A stretch of 64,000 nt of DNA. It comes from CAWIHS01 sp963836005 (lineage in GTDB: Bacteria; Pseudomonadota; Gammaproteobacteria; GRL18). Position numbers and translations under genes: made by a program. Shown here piece by piece: positions 34,679 through 44,423 of this stretch. How positions within the stretch are numbered: the first letter of the stretch is position 1; every line of letters starts with the position of its first letter. The stretch covers positions 248,001-312,000 of the forward strand of contig CAWIHS010000004.1 of the NCBI GenBank assembly GCA_963836005.1, written 5' to 3'. The notes beneath the pieces were generated by a model. It was not told where the DNA came from. It worked only from the letters and a program-made list of their open reading frames with translations, and did not search any database.

Positions 34679-36589
34679 TTAACCCAATTCGCCCTGATAA
34701 TCTGCAATGCCCGGATTTTTACTCACACCGAGCAGCTTGGGATCATTGATTTTATCCAGTTTCAATACACCCTCCTTATCGCGTTTAGCCAGTATGTAAT
34801 CATGTACCACATCCCACATTAGACGGCCTTTAGGGGTACGGTTAACACTGGCCCAGCCGGCAACTTTATAGATTTTTTCGGCTTCTATGGGCTGACCATT
34901 ATCCAGCCGCGCATCAGTAATACGCTCATTGATCTTTTTGTCAGGGGCAATGGTGTAATCCATACCGCCCACACGGACCATATCACCGCCGGACTGAAGA
35001 TATGGATCAGGATCAAACAGATTATCGGCAACACCTTCCAGGATGGCCATTAAATCCTTGCCTTTCATTTCTGCCACATAGGTTTCACCATAGGTCATGG
35101 AACATTGAGTCATCACATCTTCCATGGTGATCCATTCACCCTTCAATGTGGTGGTTCCCCAGCGCACGCCGGGAGACATCGCCACATCAGCCCCGTATTC
35201 ATGACGCAGCGCGTTACATAAGACCTGATCCCAGGTACCCATGAAATTACCACGCCGGTAGAGGGTGCGGTCAGCTATAGCCAGTTTTTCACTGAGGATC
35301 TGTTCATAAGTTTTATCGACACGTTTGGGATTATAGAAAAACTCTTTGGAACGGCTTTCAATAATTTTGTCGGTGTACTTGGTTTCACGCATTTGCTTTA
35401 TATAAGCCGCCATTTCCTTATCAGCAGGCAGCCACTCAGAGATAATGGGCAGCATATTGTAGTGCATGGCTTTGAGTTTGCCATCCTGAATATCAAAATC
35501 CATAACACCTATGTATTTACCATTCGAACCGGCGTTGGTGACCAGGCAGGTATGACCTTCGACATTCTTGACTTCAACCGGCTTGGGCATACCGTCATGA
35601 GTGTGTCCGCCAAATACAGCATTGAGTCCAGGCACATTCTGCGCCATCTTAATGTCAACATCCATGCCATTATGAGAGAGCAGTACAATGGCGTCCGGCT
35701 TTTCTTCAGCACGTATATTTTTCACCAGTTCAATCATGTCATCTTCGCGCAGACCAAACGACCAGTCAGGGAAAAACTCCTGGGGATTGGCATTACCCGT
35801 GCGTGGGAAGGCCTGCCCGACAATACAGATACGGGCGCCATTGATATTTTTAATCACATAGGGTCTGAATGCATAACCGGTATCTTCATCATACAATCCT
35901 CTACCGTCAAAACGTTCTACCAGAGCGGGGTATTCATCACCCATTAGAGCATCTTCTTTGACCCGGACATTCTGACCTATAAAATCACCCTTGAAAAGGG
36001 TTACATTGCTGAGAACTTCTTCTTCTCGATAGGTGAACTCCCAATGTCCTACCATGACATCAACACCCAGAATATTGGATGCTTCAACCATATCAACACC
36101 ACGTGTCCATAAGGATGTTCCGGAGCCTTGCCAGAGGTCACCGCCGTCAATAGTAATAGTCTTTTCCCGGCCGCCGGCCTGGGCACGTAACTGTTTCAGC
36201 AAAGTATTGATGTGCGCAAAACCACCGGTCTTGCCATATATTTTTGCTACATTATCAAAGTTAAGATAAGAGTAGGCATAAGCTTCTAATGAATCCTCTT
36301 TAAGATCCATATATTCAAGCAGCTTCTTACCCACAATATGGGGTGGACGGCCATAGGCATCTCCGACACCAAGGTTCACATTAGGTTCTCTAAAGTAGAC
36401 CGGGTTTAATTGACCGTGGACATCGGTGATGTGTAAAATTCGTGCGTTACCTTTCATTGGCAGGTCATAAAACCCTTTGGGCATGGTTTCTGCACTGAAA
36501 ACATTACCAGGAAAAAGCATGGGTGCTGTGGTTGCTGCAGCGCCAACGCCCATAATTTTCAAGAAGTCTCTGCGATCAATTAGCGGCAT
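34679..36589 (-). CDS. soxB: Thiosulfohydrolase SoxB
   Basis: The 636-residue protein has a Tat signal (DRRDFLKIMGVGAAATTAP, cleavage near FSAE). It is a calcineurin/5'-nucleotidase-like dimanganese hydrolase: ILHITDVHGQL, GGDLWQGSG, the SoxB-typical GHWEFTY in place of the nucleotidase GNHEF, LLSHNGMDVD and FGGHTHDGMP. It releases sulfate from the thiosulfate-carrier intermediate on SoxY in the periplasm. No soxA, X, Y, Z or C is in the window, so it is a solo copy here. It lies between recA and recX, an unusual site. The best metabolic marker in the window. Confidence 0.95.
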   Translation of the reverse strand: MPLIDRRDFLKIMGVGAAATTAPMLFPGNVFSAETMPKGFYDLPMKGNARILHITDVHGQLNPVYFREPNVNLGVGDAYGRPPHIVGKKLLEYMDLKEDSLEAYAYSYLNFDNVAKIYGKTGGFAHINTLLKQLRAQAGGREKTITIDGGDLWQGSGTSLWTRGVDMVEASNILGVDVMVGHWEFTYREEEVLSNVTLFKGDFIGQNVRVKEDALMGDEYPALVERFDGRGLYDEDTGYAFRPYVIKNINGARICIVGQAFPRTGNANPQEFFPDWSFGLREDDMIELVKNIRAEEKPDAIVLLSHNGMDVDIKMAQNVPGLNAVFGGHTHDGMPKPVEVKNVEGHTCLVTNAGSNGKYIGVMDFDIQDGKLKAMHYNMLPIISEWLPADKEMAAYIKQMRETKYTDKIIESRSKEFFYNPKRVDKTYEQILSEKLAIADRTLYRRGNFMGTWDQVLCNALRHEYGADVAMSPGVRWGTTTLKGEWITMEDVMTQCSMTYGETYVAEMKGKDLMAILEGVADNLFDPDPYLQSGGDMVRVGGMDYTIAPDKKINERITDARLDNGQPIEAEKIYKVAGWASVNRTPKGRLMWDVVHDYILAKRDKEGVLKLDKINDPKLLGVSKNPGIADYQGELG

Positions 36590-36828
36590 AATGTACCTTA
36601 TTAAGTGTTTGTTGTCTTAATTTTTGATTATGACAGTCGTAAGAAAAAGAAAAATTGGAACATATAAGCATGTCTATTAAGGTATTCCTTAATATAAAGC
36701 GTATTTTATCTTAAGTTAGTTAAGAAATTACGAATTATATAATTATGGCATAATAGCTTCCATTTTCAAGCAGACAACAACTATTATTAGTTTTTTCATT
36801 TTTAACTGTTCACTCCCGGGTATACGAA

Positions 36829-38010
36829 TTGAAATTGTTTTTTTCTCATCGTTTTTTTATATTTTTTCCTGAATGGTCATTTTTTAGCCTATTTGTAATT
36901 TTTTGCTGGGCGATCCCTGGTTTTACCCTGGCTGATGTAGTTAAACCAGCTCTGGTAGAAATCAGTGTCAATACCAATGGAACTTTTCAGGTAGAGCTGC
37001 GAGCCAGTATCGAGGCTTTACTGACAGGTATAAATGCACGCTACAAAAACACCCAGGATGCACCTAATGCGCAGGCTTATGATGATTTACGTGTCATGCT
37101 GCCAGAACAATTGCAACAGGAATTTGATGCCTTTAAAAATGAATTAAAAAAACAGGTCATAGTGAGCTTTGATGATCTACCGACCGATTTTAATGTAAGC
37201 TCAGTCAACATACCTGAACCCGGTTATCCCAAGGTTCCCCGTATCAGTACCATTTTGCTCGAAGGTAAAGCACCGCGTTCAGCTAAAAGTGTAACCTGGT
37301 ATTATCCTGAACGTTTTGGTGATAATGCAGTGCGGGTACGTCAGGTGGATGCAAAAAATGAAAAATGGCACTGGTCGCAATGGCAATGGCTGCGTAATGA
37401 TCAGACCAGCAAACCCTTTTCTCTCACCGAGCTTTTTACCGAACAACCGCTGACAAGTATTATTGCTACCTATATCGTCGCTGGTTTTGAACATATCCTG
37501 CCTAAAGGGATGGATCATATTCTATTTATCCTGGGTATTTTCCTGCTAAGTGTAAAAATGCGTCCTCTGCTCTGGCAGGTGACCATGTTTACTATTGCTC
37601 ATACTATAACCCTGGGTTTATCCATGAATGGAATTATTAATTTGCCCGCCAATATTGTTGAACCCCTGATTGCTTTATCCATTGCTTATATCGGCGTGGA
37701 AAATATCATTACGCCTGCTTTGCACAGGAGCCGGCTGGTTATCGTGTTTCTGTTTGGATTGCTGCATGGAATGGGGTTTGCCAGTGTACTGGCAGATTTT
37801 GGAATGCCGGAAAATGCCTTTGTTACTGCTCTCATCAGCTTTAACGTAGGTGTAGAACTGGGACAACTGAGCATTATTCTGCTTGCTTTTGCAACCGTAG
37901 GCTTCTGGTTCAGGAATAAACCCTGGTATAGAAAATATATTGTCATTCCCGGTTCCCTGATTATTGCCGTGATTGGTTTATACTGGACCTATGATCGCAT
38001 TGTGTGGTAG
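36829..38010 (+). CDS. HupE/UreJ-like membrane protein
   Basis: The 393-residue protein has an N-terminal signal-type helix, an exported domain (about residues 38-205), then six or so membrane helices. The HupE/UreJ signature is present: GFEHILPKGMDHILFILGIF, FTIAHTITL, VEPLIALSIAYIGVEN, FGLLHGMGFA and FNVGVELGQL, rich in His and acidic residues for metal transport. Relatives move nickel or cobalt; this longer variety with a periplasmic domain is uncharacterised. The start is TTG. Divergent from soxB, so the two may share a regulatory region. A metal role for this one is inferred. Confidence 0.82.
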   Translation: MKLFFSHRFFIFFPEWSFFSLFVIFCWAIPGFTLADVVKPALVEISVNTNGTFQVELRASIEALLTGINARYKNTQDAPNAQAYDDLRVMLPEQLQQEFDAFKNELKKQVIVSFDDLPTDFNVSSVNIPEPGYPKVPRISTILLEGKAPRSAKSVTWYYPERFGDNAVRVRQVDAKNEKWHWSQWQWLRNDQTSKPFSLTELFTEQPLTSIIATYIVAGFEHILPKGMDHILFILGIFLLSVKMRPLLWQVTMFTIAHTITLGLSMNGIINLPANIVEPLIALSIAYIGVENIITPALHRSRLVIVFLFGLLHGMGFASVLADFGMPENAFVTALISFNVGVELGQLSIILLAFATVGFWFRNKPWYRKYIVIPGSLIIAVIGLYWTYDRIVW

Positions 38011-38205
38011 AGCATCGAGCGTCAAGACAGACATATTGACCTTCTATTCTAGCAAGCCATTAATTTTGTTATATAATGAATCTGACCTGCTATAGCTATA
38101 AAATAACATCTTATGCTAAAATCTTTGCGCTGTTGGGCAGTGTTTTATAAAGTTACTGGCCGTTCGATTTTCCAGGCTTTTTGATAATGATGAGATGAAA
38201 TAGCG

Positions 38206-38691
38206 GTGAGTCTTAGCGGTGATGCGCTGTTAAAGCAGCAGCTAAAGCAGGAACTTACAAAGATCAGACGCTCGGCAATGAACATTCTGGCGGGCCGAGA
38301 ACATAGTACTTTTGAACTTAAAACCAAGTTGATCAAGAAAGAGTTTCAACTTGAATTAGTAGAAATCATTTTAGATGAATTAAGCCGCGATGGTTTACTG
38401 AATGAACAGCGTTTCACGGAAGCCTTTATTCAGGCCCGAATTAGAAAGGGTCAGGGCCCGGTAAAGATCCGTCATGAATTGCATATGCGTGGTATTAGTA
38501 ATGATCTGCTGGATGAGTACCTGGATACGTCGTTTCAGTTCTGGCAGCCGCTTATTGAGCGTACACGCATTAAACGCTTTGGCAGCGGCAAACCCGTTGA
38601 TTACCAGGAGCAGGGCAGACAGTCACGCTTTCTTTATCAACGAGGCTATGATGCTGAACAAATCAGGCGCTGTTTTTCCCAGGTAGACTGA
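38206..38691 (+). CDS. recX: RecA regulatory protein RecX
   Basis: The 161-residue helical protein has the three-repeat RecX fold: AMNILAGREHSTFELKTKL, LLNEQRFTEAFIQARIRKGQGPVKIRHEL and a C-terminal FLYQRGYDAEQIRRCF. RecX caps RecA filaments. The start is GTG; a second GTG four codons later is possible. It sits directly before alaS as usual, but 6.2 kb from recA, with the beta-propeller gene, soxB and the HupE gene between. Confidence 0.92.
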   Translation: MSLSGDALLKQQLKQELTKIRRSAMNILAGREHSTFELKTKLIKKEFQLELVEIILDELSRDGLLNEQRFTEAFIQARIRKGQGPVKIRHELHMRGISNDLLDEYLDTSFQFWQPLIERTRIKRFGSGKPVDYQEQGRQSRFLYQRGYDAEQIRRCFSQVD

Positions 38692-38796
38692 ATACTTTAC
38701 TACCCGGAAATTCTGTTTCGGCCGGTTTTCTGATTTTGTGCGAATATATTTTATTTTGATAGCAAAGTTTCATACTTTTTAGGATTAGATGCATTT

Positions 38797-41415
38797 ATGG
38801 CAAAGGGTTCCATCACATCAAGTGCTGAATTACGTTCTGCGTTTCTTGATTTTTTTAAAAAACATGATCACCAGATCGTTCCCAGCAGCCCATTAGTTCC
38901 GGCCAATGATCCGACCCTGCTTTTCACCAATGCAGGTATGGTTCAGTTCAAGGATGTGTTTTTAGGCCATGACAAACGCAGCTACACAAGAGCTGCCAGC
39001 AGTCAACGATGTGTCAGAGCAGGCGGTAAACATAACGATCTCGAAAATGTTGGCTATACTGCAAGGCATCATACATTTTTTGAAATGCTCGGAAATTTCA
39101 GTTTTGGTGATTACTTCAAACGTGAAGCCATCGCCTATGCGTGGGACTTTTTAACGCAAGTAATAGGTCTTGAACCGGAACGCCTGTGGGTTACAGTCTA
39201 TGAAGAAGATGAAGAGGCTACAGAGATCTGGCTGAACGAGATGAAAATCTCACCGCAGCGTTTTTCCAGAATTGGCGCTAAAGATAACTTCTGGTCAATG
39301 GGTGATACGGGTCCCTGCGGCCCCTGCAGTGAAATTTTTTATGACCATGGTGATGATGTACCCGGGGGGCCGCCAGGGACACCTGATGAAGATGGCGATC
39401 GCTATATAGAGATCTGGAACCTGGTCTTTATGCAATATAACCGGGATAAAACGGGGCATTTGTCCGCATTACCCCATCCTTCGGTTGATACCGGTATGGG
39501 CATGGAACGACTTGCGGCTATTTTACAGGGTGTACATAATAATTACGAAATTGACCTGTTTCAAAGTATCATCAGAGTCATTGCTGACATGGCGGGCACT
39601 GATGATATTGAAAACAAGTCACTACGTGTGATTGCCGATCATATACGGGCCTGTTCCTTTCTTATCGTTGATGGTGTGATCCCATCAAATGAAGGCCGTG
39701 GCTATGTGCTGCGGCGTATCATTCGCCGGGCTATTCGTCATGGGCACAAACTGGGACTGAGAGAACCCTTTTTTTACCGGCTGGTAGATGTTCTGGCAGA
39801 AGAAATGGGTGAGGCTTACCCCGAACTGGTTAACGGTAAAGCTCAGGCCGTTAAAGTTCTGCATCAGGAAGAACTTCGTTTTGCTGAAACCCTGGATCAG
39901 GGCATGGCCATTCTGGAACATGAAATTAACCAGCTCAAGGGGAAGATTATTCCCGGGAATGTGGTTTTCAAACTTTATGACACCTATGGATTTCCTCTGG
40001 ATCTAACTGCCGACATCGCGCGTGAACATGAGTTGTCAGTCGATCAGGCAGGTTATGATAAAGCCATGGAAGAACAACGTGCCAGAGCTCGTGCTTCCAG
40101 TGCATTTGATCTGGATTATGCGGATGATATGAATCTGGAAGGCAAAACAGAATTTCTCGGCTATGATCAGCTTGACCATACGGGCAGTAAAATTGTCAAC
40201 CTTATCGTCAATGGTCAAACAGTCGACAGGATCGACCAGGAACAGGATGTCATGCTGGTGCTTGATCAAACTCCTTTTTACGCAGAATCCGGCGGGCAGG
40301 TTGGAGATGCAGGGGTTGTTCGTAGTGAAACTGCAGAATTTATCGTTCGTGATACCCAGAAAAAGGGCGATGTTTTTGTACATATCGGGCAGCTTGCCCA
40401 TGGCAGCCTGGCAGTCAATGACGAAGTAGATACTGCTATTGATCATCGAGATCGTCAAAAAATAGCGTGCAACCATTCTACAACCCATCTGCTGCATGCT
40501 GCATTGAGACAAATTCTGGGCGATCATGTACAGCAAAAAGGGTCCCTGGTGGATGGTGAAAAACTACGCTTTGATTTTTCACATTTTGAGGCAGTTAGCA
40601 GTGAACAACTGCAGGCCGTCGAACAACTGGTGAATCAACAGATCCGTCAAAATTATCTGGTAGAAACACGTATCATGGATCTGGATGAAGCCCGATCCAG
40701 CGGAGCAATGGCGCTGTTTGGCGAGAAATACAGTGAAAAAGTTCGTGTGCTCAAAATGGGTGATTTCTCCATTGAACTCTGTGGGGGCACCCATGTGCAG
40801 CGTACCGGCGATATTGGACTGATGAAGATTACTTCTGAGGGCGGTGTAGCCGCGGGGGTACGGCGTATTGAGGCCGTCACCGCAGAGAATGCTTTACGCT
40901 GGATTGAAAACAACGAACTTATGATGAATGACGTAGCGTACCTGTTAAAGGGCCGACGTGACGATATTAACACCAAAGTTTCAGCATTGATTGATCGAAA
41001 CCGGGCGCTGGAAAAAGAACTGGAACAGTTAAAAGGCAAGCTGGCCAATTCTCAGGGCAGTGAGTTAACTGAAAAAGCAGTCGATATTAAGGGTATTAAA
41101 GTGCTGGCTGCCTTGCTGGATGGTAGTGATGTGAAAGGATTGCGCGAAGCCATGGATCAGCTTAAAAACAAATTGGGCAGTTGTGCTGTTGTTCTGGCTA
41201 GCGTAGATGGGAATAAAGTCAGTCTCGCAGCCGGTGTCAGCAAGGACAGCATTCAACGTATTAAAGCCGGTGACCTGGTAAATAGTGTTGCCAGGCAGAT
41301 TGGCGGTAAAGGGGGAGGGCGGCCTGATATGGCCATGGCAGGTGGAAATCAGCCTGAAAATCTGCAAAAAGCCTTAGCTTCTGTTTCATCCTGGGTTGAA
41401 AATCAGTTAAAATAA
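38797..41415 (+). CDS. alaS: Alanine-tRNA ligase
   Basis: The 872-residue class II synthetase attaches Ala to tRNA-Ala. The aminoacylation core contains VPANDPTLLFTNAGMVQFKD and HHTFFEMLGNFSFGDYF; the editing domain has NHSTTHLLHAALR and the zinc ligands CGGTHV; the C-terminal domain ends GGGRPDMAMAGG. Full length and intact, in the standard recX-alaS-lysC order. Confidence 0.97.
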   Translation: MAKGSITSSAELRSAFLDFFKKHDHQIVPSSPLVPANDPTLLFTNAGMVQFKDVFLGHDKRSYTRAASSQRCVRAGGKHNDLENVGYTARHHTFFEMLGNFSFGDYFKREAIAYAWDFLTQVIGLEPERLWVTVYEEDEEATEIWLNEMKISPQRFSRIGAKDNFWSMGDTGPCGPCSEIFYDHGDDVPGGPPGTPDEDGDRYIEIWNLVFMQYNRDKTGHLSALPHPSVDTGMGMERLAAILQGVHNNYEIDLFQSIIRVIADMAGTDDIENKSLRVIADHIRACSFLIVDGVIPSNEGRGYVLRRIIRRAIRHGHKLGLREPFFYRLVDVLAEEMGEAYPELVNGKAQAVKVLHQEELRFAETLDQGMAILEHEINQLKGKIIPGNVVFKLYDTYGFPLDLTADIAREHELSVDQAGYDKAMEEQRARARASSAFDLDYADDMNLEGKTEFLGYDQLDHTGSKIVNLIVNGQTVDRIDQEQDVMLVLDQTPFYAESGGQVGDAGVVRSETAEFIVRDTQKKGDVFVHIGQLAHGSLAVNDEVDTAIDHRDRQKIACNHSTTHLLHAALRQILGDHVQQKGSLVDGEKLRFDFSHFEAVSSEQLQAVEQLVNQQIRQNYLVETRIMDLDEARSSGAMALFGEKYSEKVRVLKMGDFSIELCGGTHVQRTGDIGLMKITSEGGVAAGVRRIEAVTAENALRWIENNELMMNDVAYLLKGRRDDINTKVSALIDRNRALEKELEQLKGKLANSQGSELTEKAVDIKGIKVLAALLDGSDVKGLREAMDQLKNKLGSCAVVLASVDGNKVSLAAGVSKDSIQRIKAGDLVNSVARQIGGKGGGRPDMAMAGGNQPENLQKALASVSSWVENQLK

Positions 41416-41477
41416 GCGGTTGATTTTAAGCAGCTCGTATAGTTTGATAAAACAAATTCAGATAATAAGATAGATAT

Positions 41478-42716
41478 ATGGCCCTCATTGTTCAAAAATA
41501 TGGCGGTACCTCAGTGGGGACCGTCGAGCGTATCGAAAATGTAGCAGAAAGGATTGCAAAGTTTCGTGCCCATGGCGATGATATTGTTGTTGTTGTCTCT
41601 GCGATGAGTGGCGAGACTAACCGGCTGGTCTCGCTTGCTCACGAAATAGATGCACAGCCCAATCCCAGAGAATATGATGTACTGGTTTCTACCGGTGAAC
41701 AGGTGACCATAGCGCTGTTAAGTATTGCGCTGCATAAACGCAATATTCCGGCGCGCTCCTATACCGGCACTCAGGTACATATATTAACTGACAGTACGCA
41801 TAATAAAGCGCGCATACTTGAAATTGACGAAAAAAAAATACGCAAAGATCTGGATAATGGCCGGGTCGTAGTGGTCGCTGGTTTTCAGGGTGTTGATGAG
41901 TTTGGCAGTATTACTACCCTGGGGCGGGGTGGTTCTGATACGACGGCTGTTGCTTTATCCGCTGCTCTCGGAGCTAATGAGTGTCAGATTTATACGGATG
42001 TAGACGGGGTCTATACGACCGATCCGCGTCTTGTATCCGAAGCACGCCGCTTAAAGAGTATTACCTTTGAAGAAATGCTTGAAATGGCCAGTCTAGGTTC
42101 CAAGGTTTTACAAATCAGATCGGTCGAATTTGCAGGGAAATATAATGTTCCGCTGCGCGTGCTGTCAAGTTTTGATGAGCCAAGTTTTGAACAACAACAG
42201 GGTACCCTGATCACTTATGAGGAAGATCAAATGGAACAGGCATTAATCTCCGGTATTGCCTTTAACCGTGATGAAGCTAAATTTACCATTTTAGGTGTTC
42301 CGGATACGCCAGGTGTTGCTTACAGTATTCTCGGAGCTATCAGTGATCATAATATTGAAATAGACATGATTATTCAGAATATTGGCGCTGATGGAACGAC
42401 TGATTTTACCTTCACCGTACATCGTAATGACTTTAACGAAGTCAGGCAAATACTCGACAGGATCGCGGCAGAACTGGGAGCCCGTAAAGTTTCAGGTGAT
42501 GATAAAATCGTAAAAATTTCTCTTGTTGGAGTAGGCATGCGTTCACATGCCGGTATAGCCACCAAGATGTTCAAGGCCTTAGCTGACGAAGGTATCAACA
42601 TCAGCATGATCTCAACTTCGGAAATTAAAATTTCAGTCGTTGTGGATGAAAAATACCTTGAACTGGGAGTGAGAACACTTCACTCTGCATTTGAATTGGA
42701 ACAGATGGAAGTTTAA
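41478..42716 (+). CDS. lysC: Aspartokinase
   Basis: The 412-residue monofunctional aspartokinase makes aspartyl phosphate for Lys, Thr and Met synthesis. It has VQKYGGTSVG at the start, STGEQVT, GRGGSDTTAVALSAAL and two C-terminal ACT domains (about residues 265-410) for feedback control by lysine and/or threonine. Placed between alaS and csrA as in many gammaproteobacteria. Intact. Confidence 0.95.
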   Translation: MALIVQKYGGTSVGTVERIENVAERIAKFRAHGDDIVVVVSAMSGETNRLVSLAHEIDAQPNPREYDVLVSTGEQVTIALLSIALHKRNIPARSYTGTQVHILTDSTHNKARILEIDEKKIRKDLDNGRVVVVAGFQGVDEFGSITTLGRGGSDTTAVALSAALGANECQIYTDVDGVYTTDPRLVSEARRLKSITFEEMLEMASLGSKVLQIRSVEFAGKYNVPLRVLSSFDEPSFEQQQGTLITYEEDQMEQALISGIAFNRDEAKFTILGVPDTPGVAYSILGAISDHNIEIDMIIQNIGADGTTDFTFTVHRNDFNEVRQILDRIAAELGARKVSGDDKIVKISLVGVGMRSHAGIATKMFKALADEGINISMISTSEIKISVVVDEKYLELGVRTLHSAFELEQMEV

Positions 42717-42890
42717 AAGTGTTATACGTAAACTAAAACAATTTGAGCTTTTTAGCAGATTTGGATTAAAAGGGTTACAATTCTGTTTTATAGTCTATTG
42801 TTCTAGTAAGGGAAATAAACTGATAATAACTGGAAAGTATTTAGCGTTGATAACGATGGTTATTTCGGCTAAGTGTGAAGGAGGATCGCA

Positions 42891-43085
42891 GTGCTAATAT
42901 TAACTCGTCGAGTTGGTGAAACATTAATAATTGGTGATGATGTGCATATCACTGTATTGGGTGTCAAAGGTAATCAGGTTCGAATTGGTATCAATGCGCC
43001 AAAGGATGTTTCAGTACATCGTGAAGAGATTTACGATCGTATACAGCGAGAAAAATCGCCGGATGAAGATGTCCAGGAAAATTAA
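42891..43085 (+). CDS. csrA: Carbon storage regulator CsrA
   Basis: The 64-residue RNA-binding dimer begins LILTRRVGETLIIGD with the critical Arg/Leu residues and carries GVKGNQVRIGINAPKDVSVHREEI. It binds GGA motifs in mRNA leaders to change translation and stability. The start is GTG, preceded by a strong AAGGAGGA, which itself contains GGA and could let CsrA control its own translation. tRNA-Ser follows 60 bp downstream, the usual arrangement. Confidence 0.97.
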   Translation: MLILTRRVGETLIIGDDVHITVLGVKGNQVRIGINAPKDVSVHREEIYDRIQREKSPDEDVQEN

Positions 43086-43145
43086 AAAATTTTAAAAAAG
43101 TCTTTACCTGAGCTTCAAGTGCAGGTATCCTAGCGTACTTATTTT

Positions 43146-43237
43146 GGAGAGGTGGCCGAGTGGCTGAAGGCGCTCCCCTGCTAAGGGAGTATGCGGTTTA
43201 TCCCGCATCGGGGGTTCGAATCCCCCTCTCTTCGCCA
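43146..43237 (+). tRNA. tRNA-Ser(GCT)
   Basis: The 92-nt sequence folds as a class II tRNA with a long variable arm. The anticodon loop is CTGCTAA, acceptor stem GGAGAGG pairs (with wobbles) with TCTCTTC, and the T-loop is GGTTCGAATCC. The CCA end is encoded. Confidence 0.97.
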
Positions 43238-43331
43238 TAATATAAACATAAACTCTGTCAGAGGGAAAAGCGCAGCGGACCTTTCAGCAAGGTTTATTTT
43301 AACTTTTGTTTCCGCTAATTAGTTTTTAACT

Positions 43332-43357
43332 ATAAATAGCCATCCTGGCTATATTAT
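43332..43357 (-). repeat. 26-bp palindromic repeat, copy 1
   Basis: The core ATAGCCATCCTGGCTAT is a hairpin. The full 26 bases are the exact reverse complement of 52706-52731. Confidence 0.75.
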
Positions 43358-43515
43358 GAAACGCAAAATAAAAAGTGTGATTTTTCTTTTGCTGCATTTT
43401 CAATGACTTGTCATCATTAAAAATGGTAGCACATCCCTGTGTCACAAGTGTCCATCTAAAAATGGATGGACACTATTTAGTGCTGCTTGACAAAGCAGGA
43501 TGAAAACGACATAAT

Positions 43516-43541
43516 TCACCCGTCTTTTTAAAGACGGGTGA
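43516..43541. repeat. Perfect 12-bp hairpin before tRNA-Arg
   Basis: TCACCCGTCTTT and AAAGACGGGTGA are separated by two T bases. It lies 10 bp before tRNA-Arg and could be a processing or termination structure between the tRNAs. Confidence 0.6.
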
Positions 43542-43551
43542 GTTGTATTAA

Positions 43552-43628
43552 GCGCTCGTAGCTCAACTGGATAGAGTACCTGGCTACGAACCAGGCGGTT
43601 AGGGGTTCGACTCCCTTCGAGCGCGCCA
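43552..43628 (+). tRNA. tRNA-Arg(ACG)
   Basis: The 77-nt cloverleaf has acceptor GCGCTCG / CGAGCGC, anticodon loop CTACGAA, T-loop GGTTCGACTCC and an encoded CCA. An integrase remnant lies immediately downstream, so the gene has served as an integration site. Confidence 0.97.
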
Positions 43629-43637
43629 TATACCAAG

Positions 43638-43670
43638 GGTTAGCAAGTTAATGACTGCTAACCTTTTTTT
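43638..43670 (+). terminator. Terminator of tRNA-Arg
   Basis: GGTTAGCA / TGCTAACC with a ten-base loop, followed by seven T. Confidence 0.85.
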
Positions 43671-43718
43671 ATTTTCCCACAATAATCTAGTTCTTTGAAT
43701 CACTCTTCATCTATAAAA

Positions 43719-44346
43719 TTATTCACCACTTGGTTTAACTTGATCCACCTGTCTTAAATAAATTGCTTTTGCTTTCTCTGATTTATGGCCAGAATGATGA
43801 TTTTCATGGTAACTGACACCATAAGCTTTTAAGTCATGAAAAGTAAAACGTTCTTTTAATCCCTCTTTTTTATCTAAAGCCTTTTTAATGACTCGCTGCC
43901 AGGCCGAATCTAAGGCGTTCTTAGTGTACTTTCTTCCATCTTTACGATGAATAAGATATTTGCTTAAAACATCTTTGTTATGGGATTTTGCTAACTCTAC
44001 GGCTGTATAAAGGCGGTCATTCCACAAAGTGATTTCAGGTAGACTTCCTTTAGTACGATGAATATAGAGGCCAATATCTTTTATATCACTACGAGTTAGA
44101 TCAAACACTTCTCCGCGTCTTGCACGACATAGAAAAGCTAATTCCATGGCAGGGGCAATAATTGAATTCATTTTCTTGGCAATATCATAGACTAGATCAT
44201 ATTCCCATGGTTCAACCAGTCTTTTTCTCGATTTCTCAGGGTTTAATCTAACTCCTTTGCATGGATTGCTCTGACAGATATCTCTTGCAAATGCCCAGGA
44301 AAAAACAGAACGTAAAAATTGAACTTCACGATGGGCAATAATTATA
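43719..44346 (-). pseudogene. Tyrosine recombinase (integrase), N-terminus cut off
   Basis: About 210 residues remain. The catalytic set is visible: Arg in CRARRGEVFDLT, Lys in HRTKG, the HDLKAYG block (Lys in place of the usual Arg, as in some phage integrases), His in SGHKSEKA and the Tyr nucleophile in KAIYLRQV. The N-terminal DNA-binding arm is missing because the frame is cut at 44347 by an IS3 end. It sits next to tRNA-Arg, its probable attachment site. Without its arm-binding domain it is unlikely to work. Confidence 0.85.
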
Positions 44347-44423
44347 GTGGTCAAATAGCACCGGACAGTTTAATAAGAGATAATATTTATCAATTATTGA
44401 GGTGTCATAATGGGACAGAAACG
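44347..44423 (+). mobile_element. IS3-family left end, copy 2
   Basis: It matches 1640-1721 closely: terminal GTGGTCAAATAGCACCGG, the leader, and an orfA ATG at 44410 followed by GGACAGAAACGAAC. The element is cut off after about five codons. It separates two integrase remnants. Confidence 0.8.

Larger units (their letters stand above)
43238..43551. other. tRNA intergenic region with three hairpins
   Basis: It holds a 26-bp palindromic unit (43332-43357) that recurs inverted at 52706-52731. It also holds a GTGTCCATC / GATGGACAC hairpin near 43447-43472 and a perfect 12-bp hairpin at 43516-43541. No gene is seen. Confidence 0.5.

Noticed and set aside
39685..39921. Minus-strand frames inside alaS and other large genes
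   Set aside because: They are shadows of strongly supported genes on the other strand.
43442..43636. Minus-strand open frame of 64 codons over tRNA-Arg
   Set aside because: It is antisense to a perfect tRNA gene; such frames (GALEGSRTPNRLVRSQ) are a well-known annotation artefact.
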